From the NCBI GenBank assembly GCA_017645785.1, contig JAGCNW010000008.1, forward strand, positions 1-64,000: 64,000 bases of DNA, given 5' to 3'. Origin of the DNA: Treponema sp. (lineage in GTDB: Bacteria > Spirochaetota > Spirochaetia > Treponematales > Treponemataceae). Made by a program: the position numbers and the translations under genes. Positions 15,427 to 23,710 of this stretch are shown in pieces. The first letter of the stretch is position 1. Each line of letters begins with the position of its first letter. Below the pieces are notes generated by a model. It worked only from the letters and a program-made list of their open reading frames with translations, searched no databases and was not told the DNA's origin.

Positions 15427-18091
15427 TTAGTTTTTAGCGGTAAAGAAGCCGCCTGTAACTTTGGCGTAGCTTTTATCCACGTCAGTTGTGACTCCAGTTC
15501 CATCGGAATACTTTCTGCCGCTTGGCTTTCCGCTAAGATTCAAACAATAATTGAACATATCCGTCGATTGCCATGACTTTTTGCTCCAATCCGTGCCAGG
15601 CGCGACATAAATTGTCTGAAGCTGCGGGCACTGTCCAAACATCATCGAAACATCTGTAATTTTGCCCATGTCAAAGTTTGAAATGTCAAGCGTCTTTGCG
15701 TAGCTTTTAGCGAACATGTTGGACATAGTAGTGACATTGGAAGTATTCCAATTGGACATGTCAATGACAATGTTTTTAGTTGACGAACAGTTATAGAACA
15801 TCAATGACAAATTCTTGCAGGCGGCCGTCACAAAATTGGGATATTCAAATTTTTCAAGATTCTCACAGTTGCAGAACATTTCTTTCATAGTCTCAACTTT
15901 GCTTGTGTCCACCTTTCCGAATATCACTTTCGTAAGCCGCGCGCAGTCTCTGAACATACTCTCCATAGATGTGGGACCCTTTATGTCAAAACCGGACAAA
16001 TCAATGTACTGCAATCTTGAACACTGGTTAAACATCGCGGCCACATCGCTGATTGGAATCTTTGGATAGCCCTCAGCGTCGTTTCCGCATTCAGCGTAAT
16101 AGTGAATTCTGTATTCTCCGCTATCTCTATCATAAACTCTCCATGCATACGCCAAAACTTCCATTTGTTGACTGCCGTCAGAAGAATAATTTAAAGAAAT
16201 CTGTCTTTTGTCAGCGGCCGCTATGCTCGCTGCCGGCGGGGTCTTTGAAGGAAGGAATCTTACTGCATCATTCTTCGCCCCCAACTCCCAAAGGTCAGCG
16301 TAAAAAGAGTTTCCCGTCTTCATATTGATTGTCGGAAGCCGCCATGTTATTTTCCATTCCATTCCGTTCAAGCTAGGCTTCATAACTTTTGCATAGCCGT
16401 TGGCGTCCTTGTTTGCGCTTTCGGAATAGGTCGTTTGGATGGCGGAGCTTGCGTCCCTTCGATATCCCTTGACTTTTACAAAATTCGCGTCATTGAGCTT
16501 GGCCAAACTGGTTCCACTTTTTGCTGTTATCGAAAGTTTGGGCGCGGCGGCGTCTGACAAAGTCTGTACGGTTACTTTTGAAACGCCGGGGATAGCCTCA
16601 ATTTGTGATTTAAATGAACTGTCAAATTGAAGGTTCGTTCCATCCTTGGACACAGCCGTAAAAGCGATTGCGCAAAGAGAGCGCTTGTATTTCACTTCGA
16701 TTGTCTTGTTTTCATTAACGACAACAGGAGAAAGGCTTGTTTCCAAAGTGAAAATGTCCGAATCATAAGTTATCGTGGCAGGTGTGTAAGTCGTTCCGGC
16801 GGCCACGCCCGCGCTTGTTTCTTCAAGCGTCGCGTAGTTTGAGTCGGCGAGATTCTCGAACATATGCTTTACTGTGACGACACAACCAAGCGTTACATTG
16901 ACAGTGTATGTCGCGGTCTTGGCGACGCCGTCTTTTCTATAAGTCACCGTGACTTCTTTTTGTCCGGCAGTGGAAGAGTCAAGTTCGGCGGTAAAACCGG
17001 AACTAACAACTTCTGATGTCTCCGCGCCGTCAGAATCCAGATAATACGCCGTAACCTTGACATTGCTTGCGTCGGCAGCATCGCCGGTAAAGTATTCTTT
17101 TTTTACAGAATCCGCGCTTGCGTCAACTTCAATTCTTTGCAAAACAGGCTTTTGCTTTGCGTCGGTAAAATAGCCTCTGTCTTCTTCGCCACCGTCAATA
17201 TGCGCGTAATCCAAAAGGAAACTGGCCTCACTAGAATAAACTCCGCTTCCCTTTCCGCCGGTTAAAGCCCAGCAGCCTGCAAACATATCTTTTGAGTTTG
17301 TAATTTTTCCGCTTGCGCGCCAGTCCGTTCCAGCAGACACATATATGCGCTTAAGGTGGTTGCATGCGCTGAACATACACCAGACGCTTGTAAGGCTGCT
17401 TGCGTCAAAACCTGTCAGGTCAAGGCTTGTCAAACCGCCCATGCGCTCGAACATAAAGTTTGCGTTTTCAACATTCTTAGTGTCAAAGCCGCTTATGTCA
17501 ATATTCGCCAACGGTATGTCCCAGCTGTCAGAAGAAAACATGAAACTTGAATCCGCGTTAAGGGGAATTTTGTTCCCCCTGTCGGTATATCCGTAAGCGT
17601 AGTAGTAAATCACCGTTCCGTCTTTCCAAGCAATGCACGCGCCGGGAATTTGTCCTGTCGCATACGCGCTAAGACAGTCCTCTTGGGTCATGTTCTTGGA
17701 AAGAATTTTTGCGTTTTGCAACAAAGAATATTTAGGCAAGGTTTTTGAAGGCTCTATCGAAACGCATTGCGTAAAGTCCAACTCTTTAAGCAGCGCGTTG
17801 ATTTCTGGTCCGGTTTTCATTTCGATTGCAGGAGGAACGAACGGGGCATTGTCGCCGCCATTTCCATCGCCTGAACCGCCGCCGCCATTTCCGCCAGAAT
17901 CACCGGCTCCACCGGATTCTCCTGTCCCACCGCCACCGAAAAATTGAGCGGGAATTCCGCCGCTAGCGGCGTTTGAACAAGCTGAAAAAAACAAAACCGC
18001 GCAAAGAAGCGCGCCTGACACAATTGAAGAGAGTTTTAGAAGATTTCTTCTATAATATCCCCCCCCCCATTACAAAAGTTTTACAAAGCAT
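15427..18091 (-). CDS. BspA-like DUF285 lipoprotein, phase-variable and out of frame here
   Basis: A large surface-type lipoprotein. The reading frame from 18060 down to 15427 is intact: a lipoprotein signal (RRNLLKLSSIVSGALLCAV, then LFFSAC as lipobox), a Gly/Ser-rich spacer, DUF285 repeats (LDLTGFDASSLTSVWCMFSA; DMSNWNTSNVTTMSNMFAKS) in two blocks, and between them Ig-like (VKVTAYYLDSDGAETSEVV) and MucBP-like (TVKHMFENLADSNYATLEET) domains. DUF285 proteins of oral spirochaetes and Tannerella act in adhesion. The start signals lie upstream: a TTGCAA-17-TACAAT promoter, GGAGGG at 18103-18098 and ATG at 18091. Between that ATG and the signal sequence is a run of ten G (18068-18059), and in this version the frame from the ATG ends at TAG 18052-18050. 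Nine or twelve G would give a continuous gene (887 residues with nine), so this copy is predicted OFF. A GTG at 18021 could start a shorter form but has no ribosome site. Confidence 0.8.
18059..18068 (-). repeat. Poly-G tract (10 G), predicted slipped-strand switch
   Basis: Ten consecutive C on the plus strand are G on the coding strand, seven codons after the ATG at 18091. One base less or two more joins the start codon to the lipoprotein frame. It is the only G or C run of this length I found in the window. Confidence 0.85.
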
Positions 18092-18121
18092 ATCATGCCC
18101 TCCGTGTTTTTTGTTGTGAAC

Positions 18122-18150
18122 ATTGTAACACTAGCGAGAAAGGTTTGCAA
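18122..18150 (-). promoter_or_regulatory. Promoter of the phase-variable lipoprotein gene
   Basis: TTGCAA at 18150-18145, a 17-bp spacer and TACAAT at 18127-18122 on the minus strand. The leader is about 24 nt and carries the GGAGGG ribosome site six bases before ATG 18091. It is divergent from the sufU promoter. Confidence 0.7.
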
Positions 18151-18185
18151 GAGGACTAAATGGACGCGCTTGAATAAACTTCCTC

Positions 18186-18214
18186 TAGCAAAAGCGCGCA
18201 AAGCGCGCTACAAT
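18186..18214 (+). promoter_or_regulatory. sufU promoter, repeated-module type
   Basis: TAGCAA at 18186-18191, a 17-bp spacer with the sequence AAGCGCGCAAAGCGCGC and TACAAT at 18209-18214. The spacer and the preceding AACTTCCT are nearly identical to the promoter at 21633-21661. The ATG is nine bases downstream. Confidence 0.6.
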
Positions 18215-18223
18215 AACGGCAAC

Positions 18224-18685
18224 ATGGACACAAAGGAACTTTATCGCGAAATACTCAACGAGCACAACTTGAATCCTTCGCACAAAAAGCCGTTGGAAGG
18301 AGCCACTTGCGTTCTTGACGGAGTGAACCCCAGCTGCGGCGACAACATAACGCTGAGCCTTAAGGTCGTTGACGGAAAAATCGCCGACGCCTCTTTTACA
18401 GGAAGCGGCTGCGCGATAAGCCAAGCCTCATGCGACATGATGATCGACTTGATTCTTGGAAAGAGCGAGGACGAGGCCAAAAAGCTTGGCGACGTTTTTA
18501 TGCGCATGATAACGGGAACGGTAACCGACGAGGAGCTTGAATCCTTGGACGAGGCCGCCGCCTTGCAGGACATCGCAAAAATGCCCGCCCGCGTAAAGTG
18601 CGCGGAGCTCGGCTGGCGAACGATGAAAAAAATGCTCTCAGTCGGCGCCCCAGACGCTTCCGCCTCCGCGCCCCACTGCGACTAA
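18224..18685 (+). CDS. sufU: Fe-S sulfur-transfer protein SufU
   Basis: Zinc-dependent sulfurtransferase that takes persulfide sulfur from SufS. The start is ATG 18224 (MDTKELYREILNEHNLNPSH), giving 153 residues as usual. The three zinc and sulfur-relay cysteines are seen: PSCGDNITL near 44, GSGCAISQASCDMM near 66-77, and RVKCAELGW near 130. Gram-positive-type SUF clusters carry sufU next to sufS; here it has its own promoter and is separated by 3.2 kb of unrelated genes. Its stop codon overlaps the end of the convergent lipoprotein gene by four bases. Confidence 0.94.
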   Translation: MDTKELYREILNEHNLNPSHKKPLEGATCVLDGVNPSCGDNITLSLKVVDGKIADASFTGSGCAISQASCDMMIDLILGKSEDEAKKLGDVFMRMITGTVTDEELESLDEAAALQDIAKMPARVKCAELGWRTMKKMLSVGAPDASASAPHCD

Positions 18686-19176
18686 TTTCTCCGAGCCCAA
18701 ATCTCTCCGTCCTCATAAAGGGCGCTTTCCACATAAAGGCTTTGTATTTCCAAAGAGTCCGCGTCGCAATCGGCCGGCGCGTCTTCCAGCGGAACAAAGA
18801 CTTGCTCCTCTTGGCCGGCTTCAAGGCCGTCTTCCAATGTCCATAAGGCTTCGTAAAACGCTCCCCCATAATCGTCTTCTTGCCCGCTGTCTTCCTGCCT
18901 TTCTTGGACTGACACAAAGACCGAGACGCTTTTTACCGGGCGGCCGCTTAGATTCGAAGCGACAAATTCCACGCCCAAGCCAAGACCTCCAGGGTCTAGC
19001 CCGCCGGAATCTTGGCCGCAAAAATCCGGCGGGCTTTCAGAAACGCGAGCGTCAAAAATCGCCACAGGAGCGGCCGCCCGTTTAAGGGCTTGGCAGGAGC
19101 TAAGGGCAAAGACCAACAAGGCTACGGCAAAGAAGGCGGCGCTTTCTGGGCTTTCCAGCATTTTTCGCGGCGTCAA
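18682..19176 (-). CDS. Small acidic lipoprotein of unknown function
   Basis: The lipoprotein signal ESAAFFAVALLVFALSSC is clear, with the lipid-anchored Cys followed by QALKRAAAPVAIF. The mature part (about 135 residues) is acidic and predicted beta-rich (GVEFVASNLSGRPVKSVSVF), with a Gly/Asp-rich stretch near 55-65. Two starts are possible: ATG 19161, or TTG 19176, which overlaps the upstream stop codon (TTGA) and has AGGGG seven bases before it; I prefer TTG because it gives the signal peptide a positive N-terminus. I do not recognise the family. It is downstream of a 66-residue gene and divergent from corA. Confidence 0.65.
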   Translation of the reverse strand: MTPRKMLESPESAAFFAVALLVFALSSCQALKRAAAPVAIFDARVSESPPDFCGQDSGGLDPGGLGLGVEFVASNLSGRPVKSVSVFVSVQERQEDSGQEDDYGGAFYEALWTLEDGLEAGQEEQVFVPLEDAPADCDADSLEIQSLYVESALYEDGEIWARRN

Positions 19177-19373
19177 CTCTTGTCCCCTTCGTCGCGGGCG
19201 GAATCCGAAACTTTTCCAAAGGCCTTTTTGGGCGGCCAAGAAAAGTCCGCCGCGGCGGGAAATTTCCTTGGGGGCGTCAAAAGGCTCTTGGGCCCCCGCT
19301 CCCGCTTTATGATTGAATAAATCTTGAACGGGCCGGGAAAATCCGTTCCCCCAAAAACAACTCTTTCTTTCAT
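19173..19373 (-). CDS. Small protein, 66 residues, unknown
   Basis: ATG 19373 has an excellent ribosome site (AAAGGAG, five bases upstream) and the protein is basic and Pro/Lys-rich (MKERVVFGGTDFPGPFKIYS at the start). It overlaps the following lipoprotein gene at a TTGA junction, which supports real translation. No signal peptide, membrane segment or known motif is visible. A longer frame covering the same DNA lacks such a ribosome site and is rejected. Confidence 0.55.
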   Translation of the reverse strand: MKERVVFGGTDFPGPFKIYSIIKRERGPKSLLTPPRKFPAAADFSWPPKKAFGKVSDSARDEGDKS

Positions 19374-19448
19374 AAACTACTCCTTTTTTAGTTTCTTGCA
19401 TAATAGATATAAGTTTTTTTCTGAAAATTCGTCTAAATTTAAAAAATA

Positions 19449-19477
19449 TTGCAAAAAAAATGAAATTTTGGTATAAT
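19449..19477 (+). promoter_or_regulatory. corA promoter
   Basis: TTGCAA at 19449-19454, a 17-bp spacer and TATAAT at 19472-19477. The leader is about 23 nt and has a GGAGAAAG ribosome site, so this gene belongs to the leadered class. Confidence 0.7.
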
Positions 19478-19506
19478 TTCGCGATTTCTAACTTGGAGAA
19501 AGGCTG

Positions 19507-20562
19507 ATGATCACTTACTGGCAGCAAGAAGGCGAAAAGCTGGTTGACACAGAAAAAGAAAATCTCATCAGCTCAAAGCGCGTTTGGGTTGACGCCCGCA
19601 ACGTCACGCGCGAAGACATAACCACGCTCGAAAAAGAATTTAAAATCGAGCAAGAGCACATCATAGACATTCTTGACCCTGACGAACTTTCGCGCATCGA
19701 AAAGGCCGACGGCTACATCCTTACAATCACCAGACTTCCCATTTTTGTTCCCACTGCGGAAGTGTCGTATTTTTCGATTCCGCTCGGCGTAATCTTGCAA
19801 AAAAATTATGTGATAACAATTTGCTGGACTGACTGCGAAGTGCTAAAAGACTTTTCGGCGGGCCGCGTCAAGGACATAAACCTTTCGGACTTTCCGGCCT
19901 TCCTCATCCAGATTTTGAGCCGAGCCGACATAACTTACTTGCGCTACCTAAAGGAAATCAACCGGCGCGCCTCCGGCATTCAGGGGGAACTGCAGTACGC
20001 CGTAGAAAACAAGGAAATCTTGCAGCTCTTGAACTTGGAAAAATCGACGGTGTTCTTCACCACTTCAATCAAGTCAAACCAACTGCTTTTGGAAAAGCTT
20101 AGAAAGACCCGCCTCCTAAAATTTGACGAGGACGACTTGGACTGGCTTGACGACGTGGAAATCGACAACAGGCAGGCCTTGGAAATGGCCGACACATACT
20201 CAAACACTTTTAGCAGAATGAGCGAATCGTTCGGCTCGATCATCTCCAACAACATGAACGGAGTGATGAAAAAACTCACGGTCGTCACAGTGGCGATAAG
20301 CGTTCCTACTTTCATCACAAGCTTTTGGGGAATGAACGTGGAGCTTCCCTTCGCCCGCTACGGAATGTTCGGCTGCGCGATAATCACTATGCTCTGCTTG
20401 TTCGCCGTAATGGTAACCCTCCTGCGCCTTTCGCTTATGGACAGAACAAAGTCTTCCACCTACGAAGAGAAGAAAAAGAAAAACCGCGCGAAAAGGGCGG
20501 AGATTCGCAGGCTCAAAAAAACTCTGGAAGCGCAAGAGCTTAACTTGGAGGCGATGAAATGA
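19507..20562 (+). CDS. corA: CorA-family magnesium/cobalt transporter
   Basis: Pentameric divalent cation channel. The 351-residue protein has the long cytoplasmic N-terminal domain (VWVDARNVTREDITTLEKEF near 28), a long helix leading to the pore, and two C-terminal membrane segments: the first near 258-278 ends in the selectivity loop FWGMNVELP (the GMN motif), the second near 288-312. The C-terminus is lysine-rich, as expected for the cytosolic basic end. The start ATG has a GGAGAAAGG ribosome site. The next gene overlaps by four bases. Confidence 0.93.
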   Translation: MITYWQQEGEKLVDTEKENLISSKRVWVDARNVTREDITTLEKEFKIEQEHIIDILDPDELSRIEKADGYILTITRLPIFVPTAEVSYFSIPLGVILQKNYVITICWTDCEVLKDFSAGRVKDINLSDFPAFLIQILSRADITYLRYLKEINRRASGIQGELQYAVENKEILQLLNLEKSTVFFTTSIKSNQLLLEKLRKTRLLKFDEDDLDWLDDVEIDNRQALEMADTYSNTFSRMSESFGSIISNNMNGVMKKLTVVTVAISVPTFITSFWGMNVELPFARYGMFGCAIITMLCLFAVMVTLLRLSLMDRTKSSTYEEKKKKNRAKRAEIRRLKKTLEAQELNLEAMK

Positions 20563-21563
20563 AAAAGACTTTTACGGCAATTTCCGCGCTCGCCCTTTGC
20601 GGAGCGCTTGCCGCGACCTTGTTCGCCCGGCCCATAAAAAAATCTTCCAAAAACCAAGCGGCCTTTAACGACATCAACATGGTGGAGTTCAAGGCGGACC
20701 AAGCCCAAGCGGAATACGACATTTTCACTATCGGAGAGAACACGCAAAGCTACACGGCGGAGCGCTTTGTCTCCCCCTTTAAGATGAACGCATACGAAAC
20801 CACTTACAACTTGTGGTACATCTGCCGCATTTACGCGGAGCAAAACGGCTACTCTTTCGCAAACCCCGGCCAAGAAGGTTCGGGCGGAAAGCGCGGCGCT
20901 TCTCCGACAGCCTTGGGAGCCTACCAGCCCGTCACAATGATAAACTGGTACGACGCGGTTGTTTGGTGCAACGCCCTTAGCGAAATGGAAGGCAAAAAGC
21001 CCTGCTACACTTTTGACGGAAAAATTTTGCGCGACTCCACCGACACCGCCGCGCTGGACAAATGTTCCTGCGACTGGTCAGCGGACGGATACCGCCTCCC
21101 CACCGAAACAGAATGGGAATACGCGGCCCGCAAAACAGCAAAAGGCTTTCAAAACGGAGCCTTGGCGAGCGGCCAAAGCGACGACAGCGTGACGGAAGGC
21201 GACGTGGCTTGGTATGACGCAAACGCAAACGAAACCCGCGTGGTCGGAACGGCGGGAACGGTTTTTGCAAAAGACGAGCAAGCCGCCCCCGGAAGCGGCC
21301 GCGCCAACGCGTCCGGCCTTTACGACATGAGCGGAAACGTCTTGGAATTTTGCTGGGACTGGCTTGCCGACTACAAGGAAACCGACGGCGTTGAGCGCGC
21401 GACAGGCCCCGAATTTGGAAAAGAAAGGGTTTGCAGGGGCGGCTCTTGGTCGCCATACACAGGCTTCATTTACTGCGGAGACCGCTACGGCTACGACCCG
21501 ACGGAACGCTACAATTTCTTGGGCTTCCGCCTTTGCCAAAGCGTCAAAGACTCGGACAAATAA
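20559..21563 (+). CDS. Secreted FGE/SUMF1-like protein
   Basis: A 334-residue protein with a signal peptide (MKKTFTAISALALCGALAAT) and a formylglycine-generating-enzyme-type C-lectin fold domain. Signatures are NAYETTYNLWYICR near 72, VTMINWYDAVVWCNALS near 127, DGYRLPTETEWEYAAR near 178 and RVCRGGSWSPYTGFIYCGDR near 290 with GFRLCQ at the end. True FGE oxidises a sulfatase cysteine using two copper-binding cysteines; many bacterial relatives have other roles, and no sulfatase gene is nearby, so function is open. It overlaps corA by four bases and is probably co-transcribed with it. Confidence 0.85.
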   Translation: MKKTFTAISALALCGALAATLFARPIKKSSKNQAAFNDINMVEFKADQAQAEYDIFTIGENTQSYTAERFVSPFKMNAYETTYNLWYICRIYAEQNGYSFANPGQEGSGGKRGASPTALGAYQPVTMINWYDAVVWCNALSEMEGKKPCYTFDGKILRDSTDTAALDKCSCDWSADGYRLPTETEWEYAARKTAKGFQNGALASGQSDDSVTEGDVAWYDANANETRVVGTAGTVFAKDEQAAPGSGRANASGLYDMSGNVLEFCWDWLADYKETDGVERATGPEFGKERVCRGGSWSPYTGFIYCGDRYGYDPTERYNFLGFRLCQSVKDSDK

Positions 21564-21586
21564 TTATTGCAAAAATAGACAAAGCG

Positions 21587-21626
21587 AGTTATTGCCTTTG
21601 CGCCAAAGGCGCAAACGTCAATAACT
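21587..21626. repeat. Two-step hairpin after the FGE-like gene
   Basis: AGTTATTG (21587-21594) pairs with CAATAACT (21619-21626), and inside TTTGCGCC (21597-21604) pairs with GGCGCAAA (21608-21615) around an AAA loop. There is no T-tract. It may be a processing site or a Rho-independent-like barrier before the next promoter. Confidence 0.55.
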
Positions 21627-21632
21627 TCCTAC

Positions 21633-21661
21633 TTGCAAAAGCGAGCAAAGCGAGCTATAAT
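21633..21661 (+). promoter_or_regulatory. Promoter of the cyclase-like receptor gene
   Basis: TTGCAA at 21633-21638, a 17-bp spacer AAGCGAGCAAAGCGAGC and TATAAT at 21656-21661. The ATG at 21669 follows after seven bases, predicting a leaderless mRNA. The region closely copies the sufU promoter. Confidence 0.7.
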
Positions 21662-21668
21662 AGACTGT

Positions 21669-22997
21669 ATGCCTATTTCCATAGAATTTCAAATAGCAGG
21701 TCTTGTTTTCACCATAATTCTAGCCTTCGCTTTCTTTAAAAAAGTAAAGTGGGACTCGCTTCAAAACAGAATATACAAAGTCTTAATTTTGCTTGTCTTG
21801 GTTCTTTTGTCCCTGGACATCGCCAGCGTAATTTCGATAGACAACCGCGACGAATACCCCATCATAAACGCAATACTGAGCAAAGCCTACTTGATAGTCA
21901 TGCTCTACTACATCTACTGCATTGACGTTTACGCCATATCTTGCACAATGAGCAACAAGCTTCCGGAATACAGAAAAAAAATCAAGCAAGGCGTGATAGT
22001 GTTTTTGGGAATCGCAACATTAGTCATAACCGGCTTGATTTGCATAAACACCCTTTACTACAACGGCTACGGCCGAAAGCTTTATTCATACGGCTTTCCG
22101 TCCGACTTGATTTACATATTCTCGACTTTCTCAGTGGCCTTTGTAATTTTCATCATGATGCTCAACTTTCGCAACATCCAATTGTCAAAGATGTTCTCGA
22201 TTCTATCGTTCTGCATCATGGAAGGCATCATAGCGATCGCCCAATTGTTCAACAAGGAACTGCTTTTGGTCGGCTTTGGCTGCTCGGCGACGCTCTTCAT
22301 CATGTACTTTACGGTGGAGAACCCCGACGCGCAAACAATAAGCCGCCTTTCGCACGCCAACAAAAGGGCCAGGGAATTGCTCAAATTTTACACAACAATG
22401 TCTGGCAGCCGCAAAAACATCGACACTTCAAGCTCCACCACAAGCCTTTTTCCAAATGTTTGCGTGATGGTTCTTGACGTGGTTGACTTCTCCAAGTTTT
22501 CAAATCGAATGGGCATCGAGCGCCTGGCAAAATATCTTTCAAGCCTCTTTGAAAAAATAGAAAGCGCGTCCGACTCCTTTAGGGTTGAAAAACTTAGAAG
22601 TTTTGGAAGCTTTTACATGGCCGTTTCAGGAGTAAACTCGGAAAACGACGCCAGCGCCACAGAGATGGTTCACTTTGCGATTGAAATTCTGAACATTCTA
22701 AAAAAGACCAACACGCAAAGCGGAATGAACTTGCAGTTGAGAATCGGAATCGCAAGCGGCCCCATCGTGGTTGACTTGATGGGAAACCAAAACTTCATAT
22801 TCAACGCGTGGGGCCAGCCCATGGCTTTGGCAGACGCGCTGCATAAAAACTGCTTGCCCAACACCATCAACGTTTCAGAAAGCGTCTACTCTCAATTAAA
22901 GGAATTGTACGATTTTGAAGCGGCCCCTGAGACAGAGCTTGAAGGCGTGGGAAAAATAAGAAGCTGGCAATTGGAGCCCCTGGGCGGGGCTGTATAA
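21669..22997 (+). CDS. 7TM receptor with a degenerate class III cyclase domain
   Basis: A 442-residue protein. About seven membrane segments fill residues 5-225 and end in YFTVENPDAQT, a module also seen in the receptors at 41533 and 42906. Residues 260-435 resemble a class III nucleotidyl cyclase: VMVLDVVDFSKFS holds the first metal Asp and LRIGIASGPIVVDLMG is conserved. Key positions are altered: KLRSFGSFYMAVSG has Ser where the second metal Asp (GD) is expected, and WGQPMALADAL lacks the transition-state Asn and Arg of the usual WGDTVNxAxR. It is therefore probably not an active cyclase but a sensor or binding module. ATG 21669 is chosen because an upstream in-frame TTG is the -35 box. Confidence 0.75.
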   Translation: MPISIEFQIAGLVFTIILAFAFFKKVKWDSLQNRIYKVLILLVLVLLSLDIASVISIDNRDEYPIINAILSKAYLIVMLYYIYCIDVYAISCTMSNKLPEYRKKIKQGVIVFLGIATLVITGLICINTLYYNGYGRKLYSYGFPSDLIYIFSTFSVAFVIFIMMLNFRNIQLSKMFSILSFCIMEGIIAIAQLFNKELLLVGFGCSATLFIMYFTVENPDAQTISRLSHANKRARELLKFYTTMSGSRKNIDTSSSTTSLFPNVCVMVLDVVDFSKFSNRMGIERLAKYLSSLFEKIESASDSFRVEKLRSFGSFYMAVSGVNSENDASATEMVHFAIEILNILKKTNTQSGMNLQLRIGIASGPIVVDLMGNQNFIFNAWGQPMALADALHKNCLPNTINVSESVYSQLKELYDFEAAPETELEGVGKIRSWQLEPLGGAV

Positions 22998-23681
22998 TTA
23001 CAGGCTCTTTAATTGCGTGTCGGCAACTTTCCAAGAGTCGCCGTCTTTTTTTATTTCCATCACAGCGTACTTGCCTTCGCACAAGGGGCCTGGGTTTACC
23101 ACGACTGTGCCGCCGATTTTTTCAACACCGACTCCTTCGTGAATGTGGCCGCACAAAACGGCGAGAGGCTTTGTTTTTTCGATAAAGTCAGTGAAGGTTT
23201 GGCTTCCGGCGTGAACGTTGGGCGCCGGCGAATCGATGCCTTGCGCCTTGGGCGGGTTGTGGCTGATCAAAATCAAGTTGTTCCACTGCCCTTCTTCTTC
23301 CAAGCCGGAATTCTTTATAACGTCAAAGTCCGTTTGCAAGTCGTCTTCGTCGCGCTCGTTGGGAGTTTCGCCGGTAAACTTTGAGCCGCCGCCGCTTCCC
23401 GCTATCGCAAGGCCTTCAAACCAAGCGAGCGCGTGCTGGGCGCTTATGTCGAGCTTTTCGATTGATTCCAAAAGCTCAGGTTCGTCGCAGTTTCCAAGAA
23501 CGGCAAAAAGGTTCGGGCAAAGCTCGCGCATTTTTTCGGCGCAAGGAAGTCCTGTCTCAGTTTTTTTAAATTTGCTGAAGTCGCCCGCGAACAAAACCGC
23601 GTCGGCGCTCTTTATTTCGCCTTCCAATTTTTGCAAGTTGTCAACATTTCCATGCAAGTCTGAGATTAAAAGAAGTTTCAT
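22998..23681 (-). CDS. Calcineurin-type metallophosphoesterase
   Basis: A 227-residue phosphoesterase of the YfcE/MJ0936-like group. Metal-binding motifs are in order: ISDLHGN (residues 5-11), FAGDFSKF, LGNCDEPE, LISHNPP and LCGHIHEG with VVVNPGPL. Substrate cannot be read from sequence; relatives hydrolyse phosphodiesters. The ATG at 23681 is chosen because AGGAG lies eight bases upstream; an in-frame ATG six codons earlier would include that site. The stop codon abuts the stop of the convergent cyclase-like gene with no space between. Confidence 0.88.
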   Translation of the reverse strand: MKLLLISDLHGNVDNLQKLEGEIKSADAVLFAGDFSKFKKTETGLPCAEKMRELCPNLFAVLGNCDEPELLESIEKLDISAQHALAWFEGLAIAGSGGGSKFTGETPNERDEDDLQTDFDVIKNSGLEEEGQWNNLILISHNPPKAQGIDSPAPNVHAGSQTFTDFIEKTKPLAVLCGHIHEGVGVEKIGGTVVVNPGPLCEGKYAVMEIKKDGDSWKVADTQLKSL

Positions 23682-23710
23682 TTTCGTTTCTCCTATCAAT
23701 ACCGCAAAGC

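Noticed and set aside
18021..18060. GTG 18021 as the normal start of the DUF285 lipoprotein
   Set aside because: It lacks a ribosome site and would remove the positively charged part of the signal peptide (RRNLLKL); the upstream ATG with GGAGGG and the G-tract explain the locus better. It stays possible as a minor start.
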